A stretch of DNA of 64,000 bases, taken from the NCBI GenBank assembly GCA_029215795.1, contig JARDYH010000002.1, positions 10,657,001-10,721,000 of the forward strand. The letters are read 5' to 3'. Positions 53,401-64,000 of the stretch are shown here, piece by piece. The notes under the pieces are model-generated. The model did not search any database. It saw only the letters and a list, made by a program, of their open reading frames with translations, and had not been told where the DNA came from. Numbering within the stretch: position 1 is the stretch's first letter; every line of letters starts with the position of its first letter. The DNA is from Anniella stebbinsi (lineage: Eukaryota > Chordata > Lepidosauria > Squamata > Anniellidae). The translations under genes and the position numbers were made by a program.

Positions 53401-55044
53401 CATGATGCTCTTGACGGAATCAACTCCTTCAGGCTGCAGGTGGGTGGATCACGTTCAAAGGTTCTTTCCCTTTAAAAACAAAACATCCCTTCATGATGAA
53501 AAGCAGGCACATCAGGGAGGAAACTAGGCTAGCTTTCAACTTGAGGAAACACAATTCAAATTGTGCTTTCAAAATGTGTGTTGACAGCGCTGGATTCTGG
53601 CTGTGGAGGGTCATTGAGAAGGATGCCCTGATGGAGCTCCACCACCTCCTCCTCCTCAACTGTTGCTGCTGCCCATTCACTTGCCTTATCCCTCTGGGCC
53701 TACTCTTTGCTCCTTTCCCTGCTCACCCAAGGAAAGATGCAGGAACAGCAAAGATACAGCAACTGTCTTTGGGCGGCCCCCTGTTGGAGTATGTCCCCAG
53801 CAGATGCCCTATAATGCTAACCCCTGACGTTGGCCCTGTGTTGAAGGAACTCCAATTCGTATTAGCCTTCTTGGACACGTAACATTGAAAAACGGTAGAC
53901 AATGGGGAGGGCTGGCCCTACCATGAGGAAGAGTGAGGCAGCCACCAGGTGCTGCAGATGCTGCAAGGGGGAAGCACAGAGAATGGGAAGATGTCAGAGG
54001 ACAGAGCTCTCCTGCCCTCTAAATTAGCCAACTACTCTCAGGGACCGGGGAGTCAGTCCCAACCGCTTCCGTAAATGGAACAGTGGGAGATCACTTGGCC
54101 TTGGGCAGCAAAACCTCTTGGGCCAGCCCTGACTGGGGGAAGGAAAGAGTGGAGGGTATTTCTCTGGAAGGGGGGGGGGTTGAGGGAGGAGAAAGACACA
54201 CACATTCCAGAGGCTGGCTCCTGGTTTGCAAACCATGGCTTGCAGATATTTAAGTTCTACATGCATCAGGCCAACCAGGAGGCTGCAATGCTACATGTCT
54301 GTAATAAATAACCATGCAAAAGCAAGCCTAGTAATTCTTTTTTTCTGGAAGGGCTGTGCGTGGGCCTTCCTTCACTCCGGAGACCCATTCAGCGGTATCA
54401 TTGACTAAATCTGGCAGGAAAGGAAAGCTAATTAGGCCTGGATAGACTCCAAATTTCAGATACACGCTCGACACCTCGGCAACCAGCAAAAAGAAAAAGC
54501 AAAGAGTCGAAATTCAGACAGGAGGAGGAGGAGGAGGAGGAGAAACAGATTTGCCAAGAGTCTTGTCCAAATGCAAGTCTGTGTATTTGGGAAGGATATT
54601 CTCCTTCAATACCACTCAGCTTAAAAAAAGAATAGAAATGGAAGAACAGAAAAGAGGAATCATTGTAACTCAGAAAATGGCCGTTGCCATCTCTCTGTGC
54701 TAGTACAGACTTAATGCTGGCCCCTTTCTTAAACCATGATGATAGGGATGGCTAACAACATGCTTACATTGTTTCCCCCAAAGAATCCTGGGAAATAAAG
54801 TTTGGTAAGAATGACGGACCTACTCTTCTCAACAGGCCTGGCACCTTGGCGGGGGCACATGGCCAATCACAGCCCTCCCAGGGCCAGCCCCACCATTAAG
54901 CAGAGTGAGGCAGCTGCTTCCCGTAGCAGATTCTGGGAATCACTAAAGGGCAGCAAATGGTTAATTATTTGATATGTTGCTTTTGCATTTTACTGTCAAG
55001 AATGGGGAGAGGTGCTTGTGGGATTTTCTGCCTCACGTGCCAAA
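53401..55044. other. LOXHD1 intron, mostly unassigned
   Basis: A (GGA)n tract is at 54520-54542 and a poly-G run at 54170-54179. No gene or element recognised in these 1.6 kb. Confidence 0.35.
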
Positions 55045-55878
55045 ATCTAGGGATGGGCGAATGAGCAATATTCGAGATTGCTAGGATTCTCAGCACATAT
55101 TCTTGCTGCTCTTCTGCCTGCCTGCTTCCCATTTACATTTTTGATTTGCTGTTCGCTCTGCGCAAATAGAAAAATTGTGCAAAACAAGCAGCGATCAAAG
55201 GTGAAACTTGCGCGAATTTCCCAAAATTTGCGCAACTTTCCTCCCTAGACTAAAATGGGCTGAGACCCCCTCTAGATGGATTCCTTTTGACGCCTGTTCC
55301 TCCGATTATGCGCATCTTCTCGGAAGCGCTTTATCGTAAATGCTTGTATGCAGGAGGTAATTGAGCACTCAACAGGTGGCCTTACCGGTTGTTTCAAATG
55401 CACTTTACGAGTAGTTAATGCAGAGAATCGCTTGTTCACATAGTCAAAATGCGCTTTAACAGCCGGAGCAAAATAAAACTCGCTATTTAACGCGCATTTG
55501 ATAATACGCATAATCGGAGAGAAAACGCGCCTCTACGCCCGATTTGCGCTCCGTTCTTGTAGAGGTAAAAAATTTTATGCGTCTTGAAAGACCTTTAAAT
55601 GTCTCTTGTAGAGGCAGCCTGATTCACTCTGCAGGGGAAATTTGTGCAAAATTGGGAAATTTGCACGAAAGTAAACTTGGATAATCATGAAAATGAGCGC
55701 GGCAATTGTGAACCGCCCAGAGAGGTTCGGTTATTCGGCAGTATAGGAATGTAATCAATCAATCAATCCATTTGTGAACATTTTCAGTGAACATGTGCTC
55801 TTGCTCACAAGCGTCGAACAGGGCATGCTCACATCTTTTGTGAGCAAAAACGAAAATCTTATATATCCCTAAAAATAC
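55045..55878. repeat. TAGGGATG-bounded element with two nested insertions
   Basis: Starts CTAGGGATGGGCGAATGAGC and ends TTATATATCCCTAAAA. The right end matches the left end of 26757 when reversed. The inner text GAAATTTGTGCAAAATTGGG recurs in the GCAAATTTG repeats. A CG-bearing element (55258-55622) and an L2 tail scrap (CCGCCCAGAGAGGTTCGG, 55714-55777) are inserted in it. Confidence 0.6.
55258..55622 (-). mobile_element. CG-bearing DNA element with GCCTCTACAAG end, copy 2
   Basis: Read on the minus strand it begins GCTGCCTCTACAAGAGACATTTAAAG and runs colinear with 39221-39558: GAACGGAGCGCAAATCGGGC, TCTCCGATTATGCG, GCGTTAAATAGCGAG, and GATGCGCATAATCGG near the far end. Confidence 0.75.
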
Positions 55879-56099
55879 CTTGCTTGCATTTGGTTATTAT
55901 GCCTTTGTCTTGGATAGGGAAGGGGCAGCACTTACTACTTTGCCTCTGGCGGCAAAGTAGGAAATGGCCCACCTTACCCACCTCTGGCGGCAAAATGTCT
56001 TGTGCGCTCATTTACTATCTTCTCCCTCTGGACCCAATCCCCACCCAAGGGGGAGAGTGAGTAGCAGCAGTTAATCCTCTTCCTTTCCATTGCTGCCCA
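55879..56099. other. LOXHD1 intron, unassigned
   Basis: A short direct repeat around CCTCTGGCGGCAAA (55942 and 55980) is the only structure seen. Confidence 0.3.
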
Positions 56100-56470
56100 G
56101 TAGTATACCTAGGAATGTCATGGGCACCTGACTGAGTCCGAGAGTCCGATTCCCCCACGTCTGCCCCTCCCCCCGGATCCAGTCAGGTGCCCACAGTGCA
56201 ATCGCACAGCCACAGTCTGAGAGTCCACAAAGCCCAATGAGCTCTCATCTGCCCTCATCTGGAGCTTCCATTGTGCACCTTTACTCTAGAGTAAATGGGG
56301 CCTTTATCGCTGCCATTTACACAACGGGGAAAAATGGGAAATTTCCAGAGCGAGGGCAGATGGCTGTCAAGCACTCACCGAGCCTCAAAGGAAGCTGGAC
56401 GAGCGGGGATGGGTGCGGCAGGCCCAGCGTCCAATGGATCGGAGGCAGATGTGTTTGCCCAGCCCTAAAT
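56100..56470. repeat. Interspersed repeat related to 25973-26390
   Basis: GTCAGGTGCCCACAGTG, CCATTGTGCACCTTTACTC, TGCCATTTACACAACGG and GGCAGATGGCTGTCAAGCAC follow the same outline as 25973-26390 at high divergence. Confidence 0.4.
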
Positions 56471-56539
56471 TCACCCACCCGCTCTCTCACTGTGGCATGA
56501 AAAGGGTGTGGCAATGAAGAGGAGAAGCAGTCGTGGCAC

Positions 56540-57472
56540 TAGAGATGTGAAGCCATGGGGAAAAAACTGGGAAAATTCGGGGAAAAACATGTGTTTTTTC
56601 TGGTTTTTCCCAAAGCCTTTTTTGGGTTGTTCTTTTTGTTATTGTTTGTTTGTTTGTTTGTTTGAAAAATTGGAAAAACTGAAGAAAAAATGGATTATGA
56701 AATGTTTTATTTTCGCATGATGCATAAAACATTTAAGACAAGGTGTTTATATGTTGACTTCTCCAAAAGATTTCTAAAAACTATGTACAGTATCAGATTA
56801 TTACAATTTCTGTGCACCGAGGACAAGCAAGTCCTAGGTTGCTAACTGAGACTACAGCTCTCAAATACAAGAACAATTGAAGCAGAGACTGAAACTGATA
56901 GTGATAGCTAATGATCAGAAAATGAGTCTGATTAAATTTCATGCATATTTATTGAATCTTGGTCTCCCTTTTTTCTCAGTTCTTTTTGTGGGAATGGGTG
57001 CTTTATGTCTGCTTGACACTGTGGCAGAGACATAAATAATTTCCCTTGTTACTAATGTTGATGGTTTCTTTCTTCTGTGTGTTTTTTAAATTGTTTTTTG
57101 CCTGCTCCTCATAAACTGGCAAAACCAAAGAGGTTCCTTACAGTTCAGGTGTTCCAGTTCAGGAGCTTGTAGCTCCATTTGTTTTTGTTTTTGTTTGGTT
57201 TTTTTAAAGGTAAAAAATTTAAAAGGAAAATTCAATTTGTAACAATTGTTTGAATGTACTATACTTTTAATGTACCAAATGTGATAACTTTATGCCAAAC
57301 CAACTTTTACATAACTACAATTTATGTTCCTAAATTAACAAAGTGACTTTCAATCCGTAAAATGTGATAATGTTGCATCTTTTCAATTTTTTCAAAAAAA
57401 TCTGTTTCCCCCAGAAAAAAACCTGGGTTTTTTTTCCATGGCTTCAAAATTTCTGGAAATTTTACATCTCTA
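56540..57472. mobile_element. 933-bp element with TAGAGATGT inverted ends
   Basis: Left end TAGAGATGTGAAGCCATGGGG; right end CCATGGCTTCAAAATTTC then GGAAATTTTACATCTCTA. The right arm has an extra stretch of about 18 bp (AAAATTTCCAGAAATTTT in reverse) between TAGAGATGT and GAAGCCATGG. The inside is AT-rich with (TTTG)n at 56645-56664 and no coding region. Confidence 0.7.
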
Positions 57473-57659
57473 CATGGCATGCACGCCCTCCATCGGCACC
57501 ATGGAGGAAGGGAGGGACTGCGGGAGGGGAGAGCTCATACTTTAAGGCAGCCACTGAGTCTCTCTTTCCAAGGGGCCCTAAAAAGAAACAAAAAAAAACC
57601 CTGGCACTTAAAATGGCCAAGACTGCTATTTCCCTCCCCCTTCAATTCAGTGAACTGCT

Positions 57660-57965
57660 TTAGATATCCCTTTAGAGCAGAGGTGGAGAACCTCCCCAAA
57701 CAGCCATGCCCATTTCCTCTGGCCCAGTCCCTCTCCCCCCCACCGACCACCGATAGTTTCCTGGCTTATGCAGGTTTTCCCCCCATTCTACAAGGTTGAA
57801 ATGCCTCTCCTAAGGCTGAGACACAGGCACTAAGAACTTGAAGCTACAATGAGCTGGTATTTTTTACCCCGCCCCTTTTACTATTGGCCCCGCCCATCAC
57901 TGGAACGCAGCCCCTGAGAGCTTCTCCAAAATGGAATTCAGCCCTCAGAGTGAAAGAGTTTCAAT
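57660..57965. repeat. Interspersed repeat shared with 15890-16210
   Basis: AATGCCTCTCCTAAGGCTGAG, GCTGGTATTTTTTACCCC and GAGAGCTTCTCCAAAATGGAATTC match the first copy. A MITE inserted directly after it. Confidence 0.6.
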
Positions 57966-57967
57966 TA

Positions 57968-58283
57968 GGGTGATCATACTGAAAGGAGGACAGGGCTCCT
58001 GTATCTTTAATAGATGTATTGAAAGGGGAAATTCAGCAGGCGTCATCTGTATGCATGCAGCACCTGGTGAAATGCCCTCTTCATCACAACAGTTAAAGCT
58101 GCAGGAGCCTTACCCTCTTTTGTATCTGGTCAAGAGGGCAGGTCTCCTGCAGCTTTAACTGTTCTAATGAAGAGGGAATTTCCCCAGGTGCTGCATGCAT
58201 ACCAATGACACTTGATGAAATTCCCTTTTCTATACTACTGTTAAAGATACACGAGCCTCGTCCTCCTTTTCATATGGTCACCC
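57968..58283. mobile_element. TA-flanked palindromic MITE, subfamily B
   Basis: Ends GGGTGATCATACTGAAAGGA and TCCTTTTCATATGGTCACCC with TA on both sides. Confidence 0.86.
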
Positions 58284-58570
58284 TAGTTCATTGCCCCCAT
58301 CTTTAGAGACCATTTTGCCTTCAAGCCAGGCAATGCAACCAGCCTCCTGCCCTATACCAGGCTGGTTGTACACCTGGCTTCAAAGCAATGGGGTTATCTG
58401 GGTTACTGATTTGGCAACTGTAATTTATTTATTTATCATATTTTATGCCACTCCTCAAACAAAAAAAGGCTCCCAGAAAGAAGCAAAGCAAAGGAGACTG
58501 TCCCTGCCCTCAGGCTTACAATCTAAAAAAGACATGACACACAAAGAAAAGGGGATGGGAAGGGAAGGGG

Positions 58571-58615
<45 letters not shown>

Positions 58616-59175
58616 AAGTAGACTATCAGCAGGGAAATTTAATTGCATAAACTACATGAATGTGAATCCAGGCAAAAGAAAATCAGAGCTCACAATGACG
58701 CTAAGCTATGATGGTTAAGCATTTTGATCTAAACATTATGGCTTAGTGTGTCATGTAAACCATTCCTAACCATGGTGGCTACATAACCACGGTTTAAACA
58801 GGTTCACTAACCATTTGCTGCAAAAGGATTCACGGCCTAACCATGGTTTCGTGTGTTGTCTGAATAGGGCCAGAGACAGATCTTTACAGTTTAGCCAACC
58901 CTCTGAATAATCCTTGGCTATTCTGGATCATGAAGAATGTATTATTCTCCACCTTTTTGACAATACCCTTTGCATAATTGTATATCAGACACTAGGTGGC
59001 ATGCTTAAACTTTGAATCAGGTGTGCTCAAATTCTTTGGAGCTATGGTTTGCCCGCTGCAATGAGCATGAATAGATTTCAATCGTTATGTAAAGCTACCA
59101 TTATTATCTCAGAAGGCAATGTATGTGCTCTCTCTCTCTCTGTAATTTCCCTCTCTAAAGTAGCTCCCTTGTTCA
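58284..59175. other. LOXHD1 intron with a LINE/SINE-like scrap and (GA)n
   Basis: TTTATTTATCATATTTTATGCC and CAGGCTTACAATCTAAAAAAG at 58425-58545 look like a reversed repeat tail of unknown family. A (GA)n tract is at 58575-58612. At 58735-58850 CTAACCATGG and CCATGGT words form weak inverted pairs. A CT tract is at 59128-59141. Confidence 0.45.
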
Positions 59176-59491
59176 GGGTGGCCATATGAAAAGGAGGACA
59201 GGGCTCCTGTATCTTTAAGAGTTGCATTGAATGGGGAGTTTCAGCAGGTGTCATTCGTATGCATGCAGCACCTGGTGAAATGCCCTCTCCATCACAACAG
59301 TTAAAGCTGCAGGAGCCCTGCCCTCTTTTGTATCTGGTCGCTCTAGTATAGCTCCTGCAACTTTCACTGCTGTGATGAAGAGGGCATTTCACCAGGTGCT
59401 GCATGCACACAAATGACACCTGCTGAAACTCCCCTTTCAATACAACTGTTAAGGAGACAGGAGCCCAGTCCTCCTTTCTATACGGTCACCC
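59176..59491. mobile_element. TA-flanked palindromic MITE, subfamily B
   Basis: Left end GGGTGGCCATATGAAAAGGA, right end TCCTTTCTATACGGTCACCC before TA. The left TA is replaced by CA. Confidence 0.83.
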
Positions 59492-59683
59492 TACCCCTGT
59501 TCCAAAAGGAAAACTTAGTAGGCTAATGGTAGAATGTCAAGCAACTGAGGAATGTCACTGCAGGTAGAAATGTAGCATATCTGGGCTTTTAAAAACCAAT
59601 GATAATAATTCTTGGCTAGTGAGCGGCAAGGTTATATTAATTTCAGTCTTTCATTTGGCTTATAAATAGGATTGCCCAATATG

Positions 59684-59726
<43 letters not shown>

Positions 59727-59819
59727 CTGTCTTTTTACCAACCACTACTTCTGGTCCTTTAGCAACAAACACCAGTCAACACAGGCGCCTATTCTGATGC
59801 TGCCAAATTCTTCACCTTC
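59492..59819. other. LOXHD1 intron with CTAT microsatellite
   Basis: A (CTAT)n tract runs from about 59682 to 59722. Nothing else recognised. Confidence 0.5.
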
Positions 59820-59995
59820 TTATTATTCCCAGAAACGTGTCGGCATTGTTTTTAATTTGTTATGATTTTGTATTGTTGCTTCTAATTAATTATTTGTTGT
59901 TTTTAGTTAAGTTAATTATTTATAAACCACTTTGGGTGTGTTTTACACAGGAAGGCAGGGTATAAATTAAAGAATAAATTATTATCATTAGTATT
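59820..59995 (+). mobile_element. L2-like LINE 3' tail
   Basis: T-rich 3' UTR, then AAACCACTTTGGGTGTG, GAAGGCAGGGTATAAATTAAAG and an AATAAATT end. Confidence 0.65.
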
Positions 59996-60579
59996 ATTAT
60001 TATTTTCTATCAATCAAATTGGTGTTAAGGGCATAGAATGCAGCTATGCAGGGTCTTTTTGTGGTCGAATTTATTAATAAGTGTGGGGGGGAAACCCACA
60101 CCGTAGGATGGTAACCCCACCCTACCCGTGCTGTTCACATGAACAATTAAGTTTAATCCATTGAATTTTTAAAATATGGGAAATAGGCAGCAGCAGAGGG
60201 AACAAAACACACTAATTCTTCTACGCACCAATTCTACTTCAGGCTTGCTGGTTCTGCAATTTGATTTGCATCCCCAGCCATGTATTTCACAAGAGACTGG
60301 AAGTGACGCCTTGCTAAAACATTCCCAGCTTCGATAGTATTATAATTTCAGGGCCAATGCATTAGAGATTAGGGTGGCCATTGATGTATTGCTAACGAAG
60401 AGGAAATGCATCACCAAAACCCGGACAAAAGAGGACAGGTTTTCATAAACCTTTGCAGATGCTATCTTAGAGGTACAGACACATATTCAGACATCATTGC
60501 TACAATTAGAAGTACATCCCATCTCACCATAATGGGGACAGCTGTGACCAGGTGACCTGTGTGCCTCTCACTCAGTACC
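59996..60579. other. LOXHD1 intron, unassigned
   Basis: A single MITE-like end (TTAGGGTGGCCATTGATG) is at 60370, with no matching right end identified. Confidence 0.35.
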
Positions 60580-60740
60580 CTGCCTAGGTGCTAATTGTGG
60601 ATGGGCAACTCCAAAGCCCTTGCTCTCTCTTCCAATAAGTCTTTTTCTCTAATCTGGACTTCAGCCACACCGTCCTTCCAGTTGTGGACTTTGCTCTGAC
60701 AGCCCTCCAATTAGAGGACTGTAACCCTAGACCAGGCCTG
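60580..60740. repeat. Interspersed repeat shared with 50190-50345
   Basis: Second copy; see shared words GGATGGGCAACTCCAAAG and TAGAGGACTGTAACCC. Confidence 0.6.
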
Positions 60741-60958
60741 GGCAAACATCTTCCCCAGGTAAGGAAAACCTTTTCTCTCTGCTCAGCAGTTGATTGGAGA
60801 TCAGAGTGTTCCTTGCTGTGCATTGAGAAAGAGAAAGTTTCTCAGCGCACAGCACAGAAAATCTCTTAGCTCCAGTCTGCTGCTGATCGGAGACTGGAGC
60901 TGTTTTGCCCTGCAAGGTGAGCTGAGAAATTACTGCCATCTTTGGTTGATCTGCATGG

Positions 60959-61031
<73 letters not shown>

Positions 61032-61039
61032 GTGTGAAT
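60741..61039. other. LOXHD1 intron with (GT)n(GA)n microsatellite
   Basis: (GT)n from 60961 to 60995 runs directly into (GA)n to 61027. Upstream, paired words around GCTCAGCAGTTGATTGGAGATC and CTGCTGATCGGAGACTGGAG suggest an internal duplication. Confidence 0.6.
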
Positions 61040-61258
61040 ATTGTGTGAAATCAGGAAACACTTCCTGACTGTTAGAGCAGTACGACAATGGAACCAATGA
61101 CCGAGGGAGGTGGTGGCCTCTCCCACATTAGAGGCATTCAAGAGGCAGCTGGACAGCCATCTGTCAGGGATGCGTTAAGGTGGATTTCTGCATTCTGCAG
61201 GGGGTTGGATTCGATGGCCTTAAAGGCCCCTTCCAACTCTACTATTCTATGTTTCTAT
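61040..61258 (+). mobile_element. CR1 LINE 3' end
   Basis: Encodes the last CR1 residues (RKHFLTVRAVRQWNQ-like, with changes), then AGGTGGATTTCTGCATTCTGC, GGGGGTTGGATTCGATGGCC and the tail CTACTATTCTATGTTTCTATGA. Confidence 0.85.
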
Positions 61259-62396
61259 GAAAGAGTGAGGTAACCATGGCTACTTTGGGCTCTGGCCACA
61301 TTCACTGCTGGCATATATCATGTGCCCTCCTGGAGGTTTCCTGAGTGGCATATCCAGTCCCACACCTTCCCTCGATGGATATGATCCCAAATAGTGACAT
61401 TGTCCATTGCAAATGTAGCCACCCTACATATCTTAGGGAAAGTTGCAAAGTCTACTTTAAATCTGGAGATAACTCATGTAAATACCTCTAGAATATGGGT
61501 GAGCAGCATCCACCCTGTGGGCTCCCTCCAGATGCCTGGCCCACTCCCCTCTACAAGCTCCAGCCCTGGCCTAGACGCTACCAGGGGGCTTTGGGAGCAC
61601 GTAGAAAATTGAGATTTTGTATAATACGGTGGGGCATCAATGCATCACTCCCGCTAAGAGCAAACTCAAGTGTTGCATGCCAACAGAAATGGAGCCACCA
61701 AGAGGAAAGCATTGGCATGCTCAGCGCGATGTTGAGATTTACAGAGGTGCAATCAAAATTCTTTAAAAAGCTAAGGGGCAATCCCTCCCCCACAAAATCC
61801 CCTTGAGGACTGAACGTGCTTGGCAGCCATGACATGTTGAGTCTCAGTTGGGAAAGGAAAATATACCAGGGGTGGAACAATTTGCTGTAAATGAAGGCAT
61901 ACTAATTTACAGAGAATGCCACCGTCCTACCTCTGCAGCCTTTGCTATTTCTGAGGCTGAATAGAACTCCATTATCATCATATTTATTATAAATAATACT
62001 GGATGAGTTTAACCTGACCCAGAGGAAGAGTTTGCACTAATGATGTTGACAGAAGAGCAATGAAGCTCCAGGTTACACGTGGGCTACAATGTGAATGAGT
62101 AGCCTTGTCTACAGATTGACGCGGACTGTTACCCAAAACGTTTCACACCCATTGTGTTTCATCTTTAACCACCTTTTTGTGTGAATGGCCAAGCAACCAG
62201 TTGGCACACCAACCTTGGCACACAACCTGTTAGCGGCAGCCAAGCTGGAATGCCTAGCTTTATGAGAATGAAATGAATAAGGTTGCAGGCTATAATGAGC
62301 TTAATCAACTCAAGCTTAATCAACTCAATCAGTGGGAGGCAGCTTTAATTGGCTGGGATCTGAGTAAAGGCCACAATAGTTTTGAAAGTATTTTTA
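61259..62396. other. LOXHD1 intron, unassigned
   Basis: No gene, exon or repeat recognised in these 1.1 kb. A near-duplicate GCTTAATCAACTCAA lies at 62299-62326. Confidence 0.35.
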
Positions 62397-62777
62397 GGGT
62401 AACCAATGGTTAGGATTTCCCCGGATTTCTCCTAGTTTCTGTTCTATCCTGGGGGTCAGGGGGATTTTCTATAATTTTCTATAATGTCCTGGATTGACAC
62501 ACTTTCCCCTTTAAGGCCACCATTAGCGTGGCAGAGTGGAATGATGCACTTTCCCCCACTGCTCCAATGAGAGCCTTAAAGAGGAAAGCGTGTCATTCCT
62601 GAACATTATAGAAAAGGCCCCGATTGGAGCGGGGTTGATGACACACTTTCCCCTCCAATCGGGGCCATTAGCGTGGCAGGGGGAATGACACACTTTCCAG
62701 AGGCCTGAGAAAGCCCCCCCACACACACACACACACACTGGGTGTCCTCTTTTTTGGTTTCCCAAATATGGTGACCC
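62397..62777. mobile_element. TA-flanked element with GGGTAACCA end
   Basis: Ends GGGTAACCAATGG and AATATGGTGACCC lie beside TA, as in the palindromic MITEs, but the inside differs. CACACTTTCCCC and GCCATTAGCGTGGCAG occur twice (62500-62535, 62642-62680) and GGCCCCGATTGGAG is mirrored by CTCCAATCGGGGCC. A (CA)n tract is at 62720-62738. Confidence 0.65.
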
Positions 62778-63864
62778 TAGGTATTTTGCCTTTACTGCAT
62801 GAGAGTGGGACCAAACCAGCCTTCCCCAGCCAGATGCTCTCCAAACATCTTTATTTATTTTAATTTCTTTATTACTACATTTATATGCTGCCTCCAAAAG
62901 AGGGCGTACCATATCTGAATACTAGTCCAGTTCTGTGTCGCCAGTAGTAGGCAGCCAGATACCCTGGAGAAGTTCACAACCTGGCCATGAAGGATGCAAT
63001 AATCCCCTGCTGTTTGCCCCCAGCAACTGGTGCTCAACTCTAGACTACCCTGGAACATGGAGGTTCCATTCATAACTATCATGGCCAACGAAGCTATCAT
63101 ATTAATCTGCCTCATCCACATTAAAAGCCACTCAAGCTAGTGACTCTCACCAGTGTCTTGTAGCAAATTATTTCCTAAGTTAATCACTGTCCGATATGCC
63201 TCCGATCCAAATGTCCAATGAACGCATAGGAAAATTCCCCATTAGCTGAGCAGGCTTTGGAGGGAAAGGGTCCTTTAGCACCAGCTGCTGTTCAAAGTTG
63301 AGCTGCCCAGGCTTAAGGGCGTATTAAAGGAAAGGAAATCGCACAAGGCAGAACAATATCCCTTTCTTTGTAATGAATACCCATGCTGCAAGTTAATATA
63401 CCAAGTCCGCACAGCGGCACTTAGTCCAATAAGAATCCATGGTGGCGTAATTGTGAGAATATTAATCACTGGCATATGGCAGCCTGCTGAATCCATGGGG
63501 GAGCAGAAGACTTCCCTGACCCAGAGGCACCAACTGCAACATTCTCTGCCTAAGAAACAAGTGTCCCTTGGCAGGAAACCTGGAAGGAGCCTTCAGCTTC
63601 AGACCAATAACAGTGATTGTTGAAAGCTCTTTCACTGTTGGTTTAAAAACATCAACACCCCACTCCCATTGACTTCGCACGGATGTTTCCTCATCTAATC
63701 AGCCCATCTAACAGAGTTGCCAGCCAAGATAGCTCCTTTATCATTCTGGCTGGTTCTGACTGAAACCCACAGCGGATTACCCGCCCCACTGACATCAGAG
63801 CCACCAGCCTCCAGTGTTGACTGCCCCCCTGAGTTTCTAATCTTTGCACTCTTGGGTTAAAAGT
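62778..63864. other. LOXHD1 intron or flank, mostly unassigned
   Basis: A SINE-tail scrap (TTTATTACTACATTTATATGCTGCC) is at 62865-62892. At 63745-63830 a relative of the 11540 palindrome (TTCTGACTGAAACCCACAGC then CCAGCCTCCAG) is seen. Nothing else recognised. Confidence 0.4.
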
Positions 63865-64000
63865 AGAATCACAGGATTCGAAGGGAACTTTGAGGTCATC
63901 TAGTCCAACCCCCTGTTCAGTGCAGGATAATGCTACAACATCTCTCTCAGATGGCCATCCAGCTGTACCTGCAGTGAAAGAGAACTCACCATTTCTAAGA
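63865..64000 (-). mobile_element. CR1-like LINE 3' end, cut by window edge
   Basis: TAGAATCACAGGATTCGAAGG, GAGGTCATCTAGTCCAACCCCC and TGTTCAGTGCAGGATAATGC form the reversed CR1 3' end. Confidence 0.75.

Noticed and set aside
4104..59491. Repeated palindromes considered as a CRISPR array
   Set aside because: Copies are about 310 bp, scattered over 55 kb, TA-flanked and in a vertebrate genome; they are MITEs.

Overview
This window reads as intronic and exonic DNA of a vertebrate, most probably a squamate reptile (lizard or snake). The host gene is a vertebrate-type LOXHD1. The repeats are CR1/L3 and L2 LINE fragments, tRNA-derived SINEs of the Sauria/Squam type, several families of short inverted-repeat DNA transposons, and a full-length DIRS retrotransposon. 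The species cannot be named from the sequence.

Host gene. Nine exons of LOXHD1 lie on the minus strand, so transcription runs from high to low coordinates: 48309-48211, 43125-42977, 41862-41739, 35479-35229, 27569-27434, 23596-23436, 20809-20723, 17584-17449 and 8570-8416. Every exon has AG/GT borders and every junction keeps the reading frame, which gives 1,298 nt or about 432 codons with no stop. They encode three complete PLAT (LH2) domains and the start of a fourth. The first and last exons of the gene lie outside the window. The introns are long, and the one upstream of the first visible exon exceeds 15 kb.

Mobile DNA. A 5,953-bp DIRS element (28925-34877, minus strand) sits in the intron between the exons at 35229 and 27569. 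It has three long open frames (gag-like, RT-RNase H, tyrosine recombinase), 132-bp inverted terminal repeats and an internal complementary region that matches both outer ends exactly. It is inserted without a target duplication into a CR1/L3-like repeat, whose uninterrupted sequence can be read from another copy in the same window. The other introns hold about ten copies of TA-flanked palindromic MITEs, five copies of a second MITE family (two carrying telomere-like motifs), hAT-like short elements, a pair of CG-containing elements ending in GCCTCTACAAG, L2 and CR1 fragments, and nested insertions.

Left edge. Positions 1-1492 are a tandem array of about 307-bp dimeric units organised in a three-unit higher-order repeat of 922 bp. 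It decays rightwards into a GATCGG-rich segment with an AGGGGTGTGCA-like end. The array may therefore be an expanded inner part of a transposable element. No RNA gene, CRISPR array or second protein-coding host gene was recognised.
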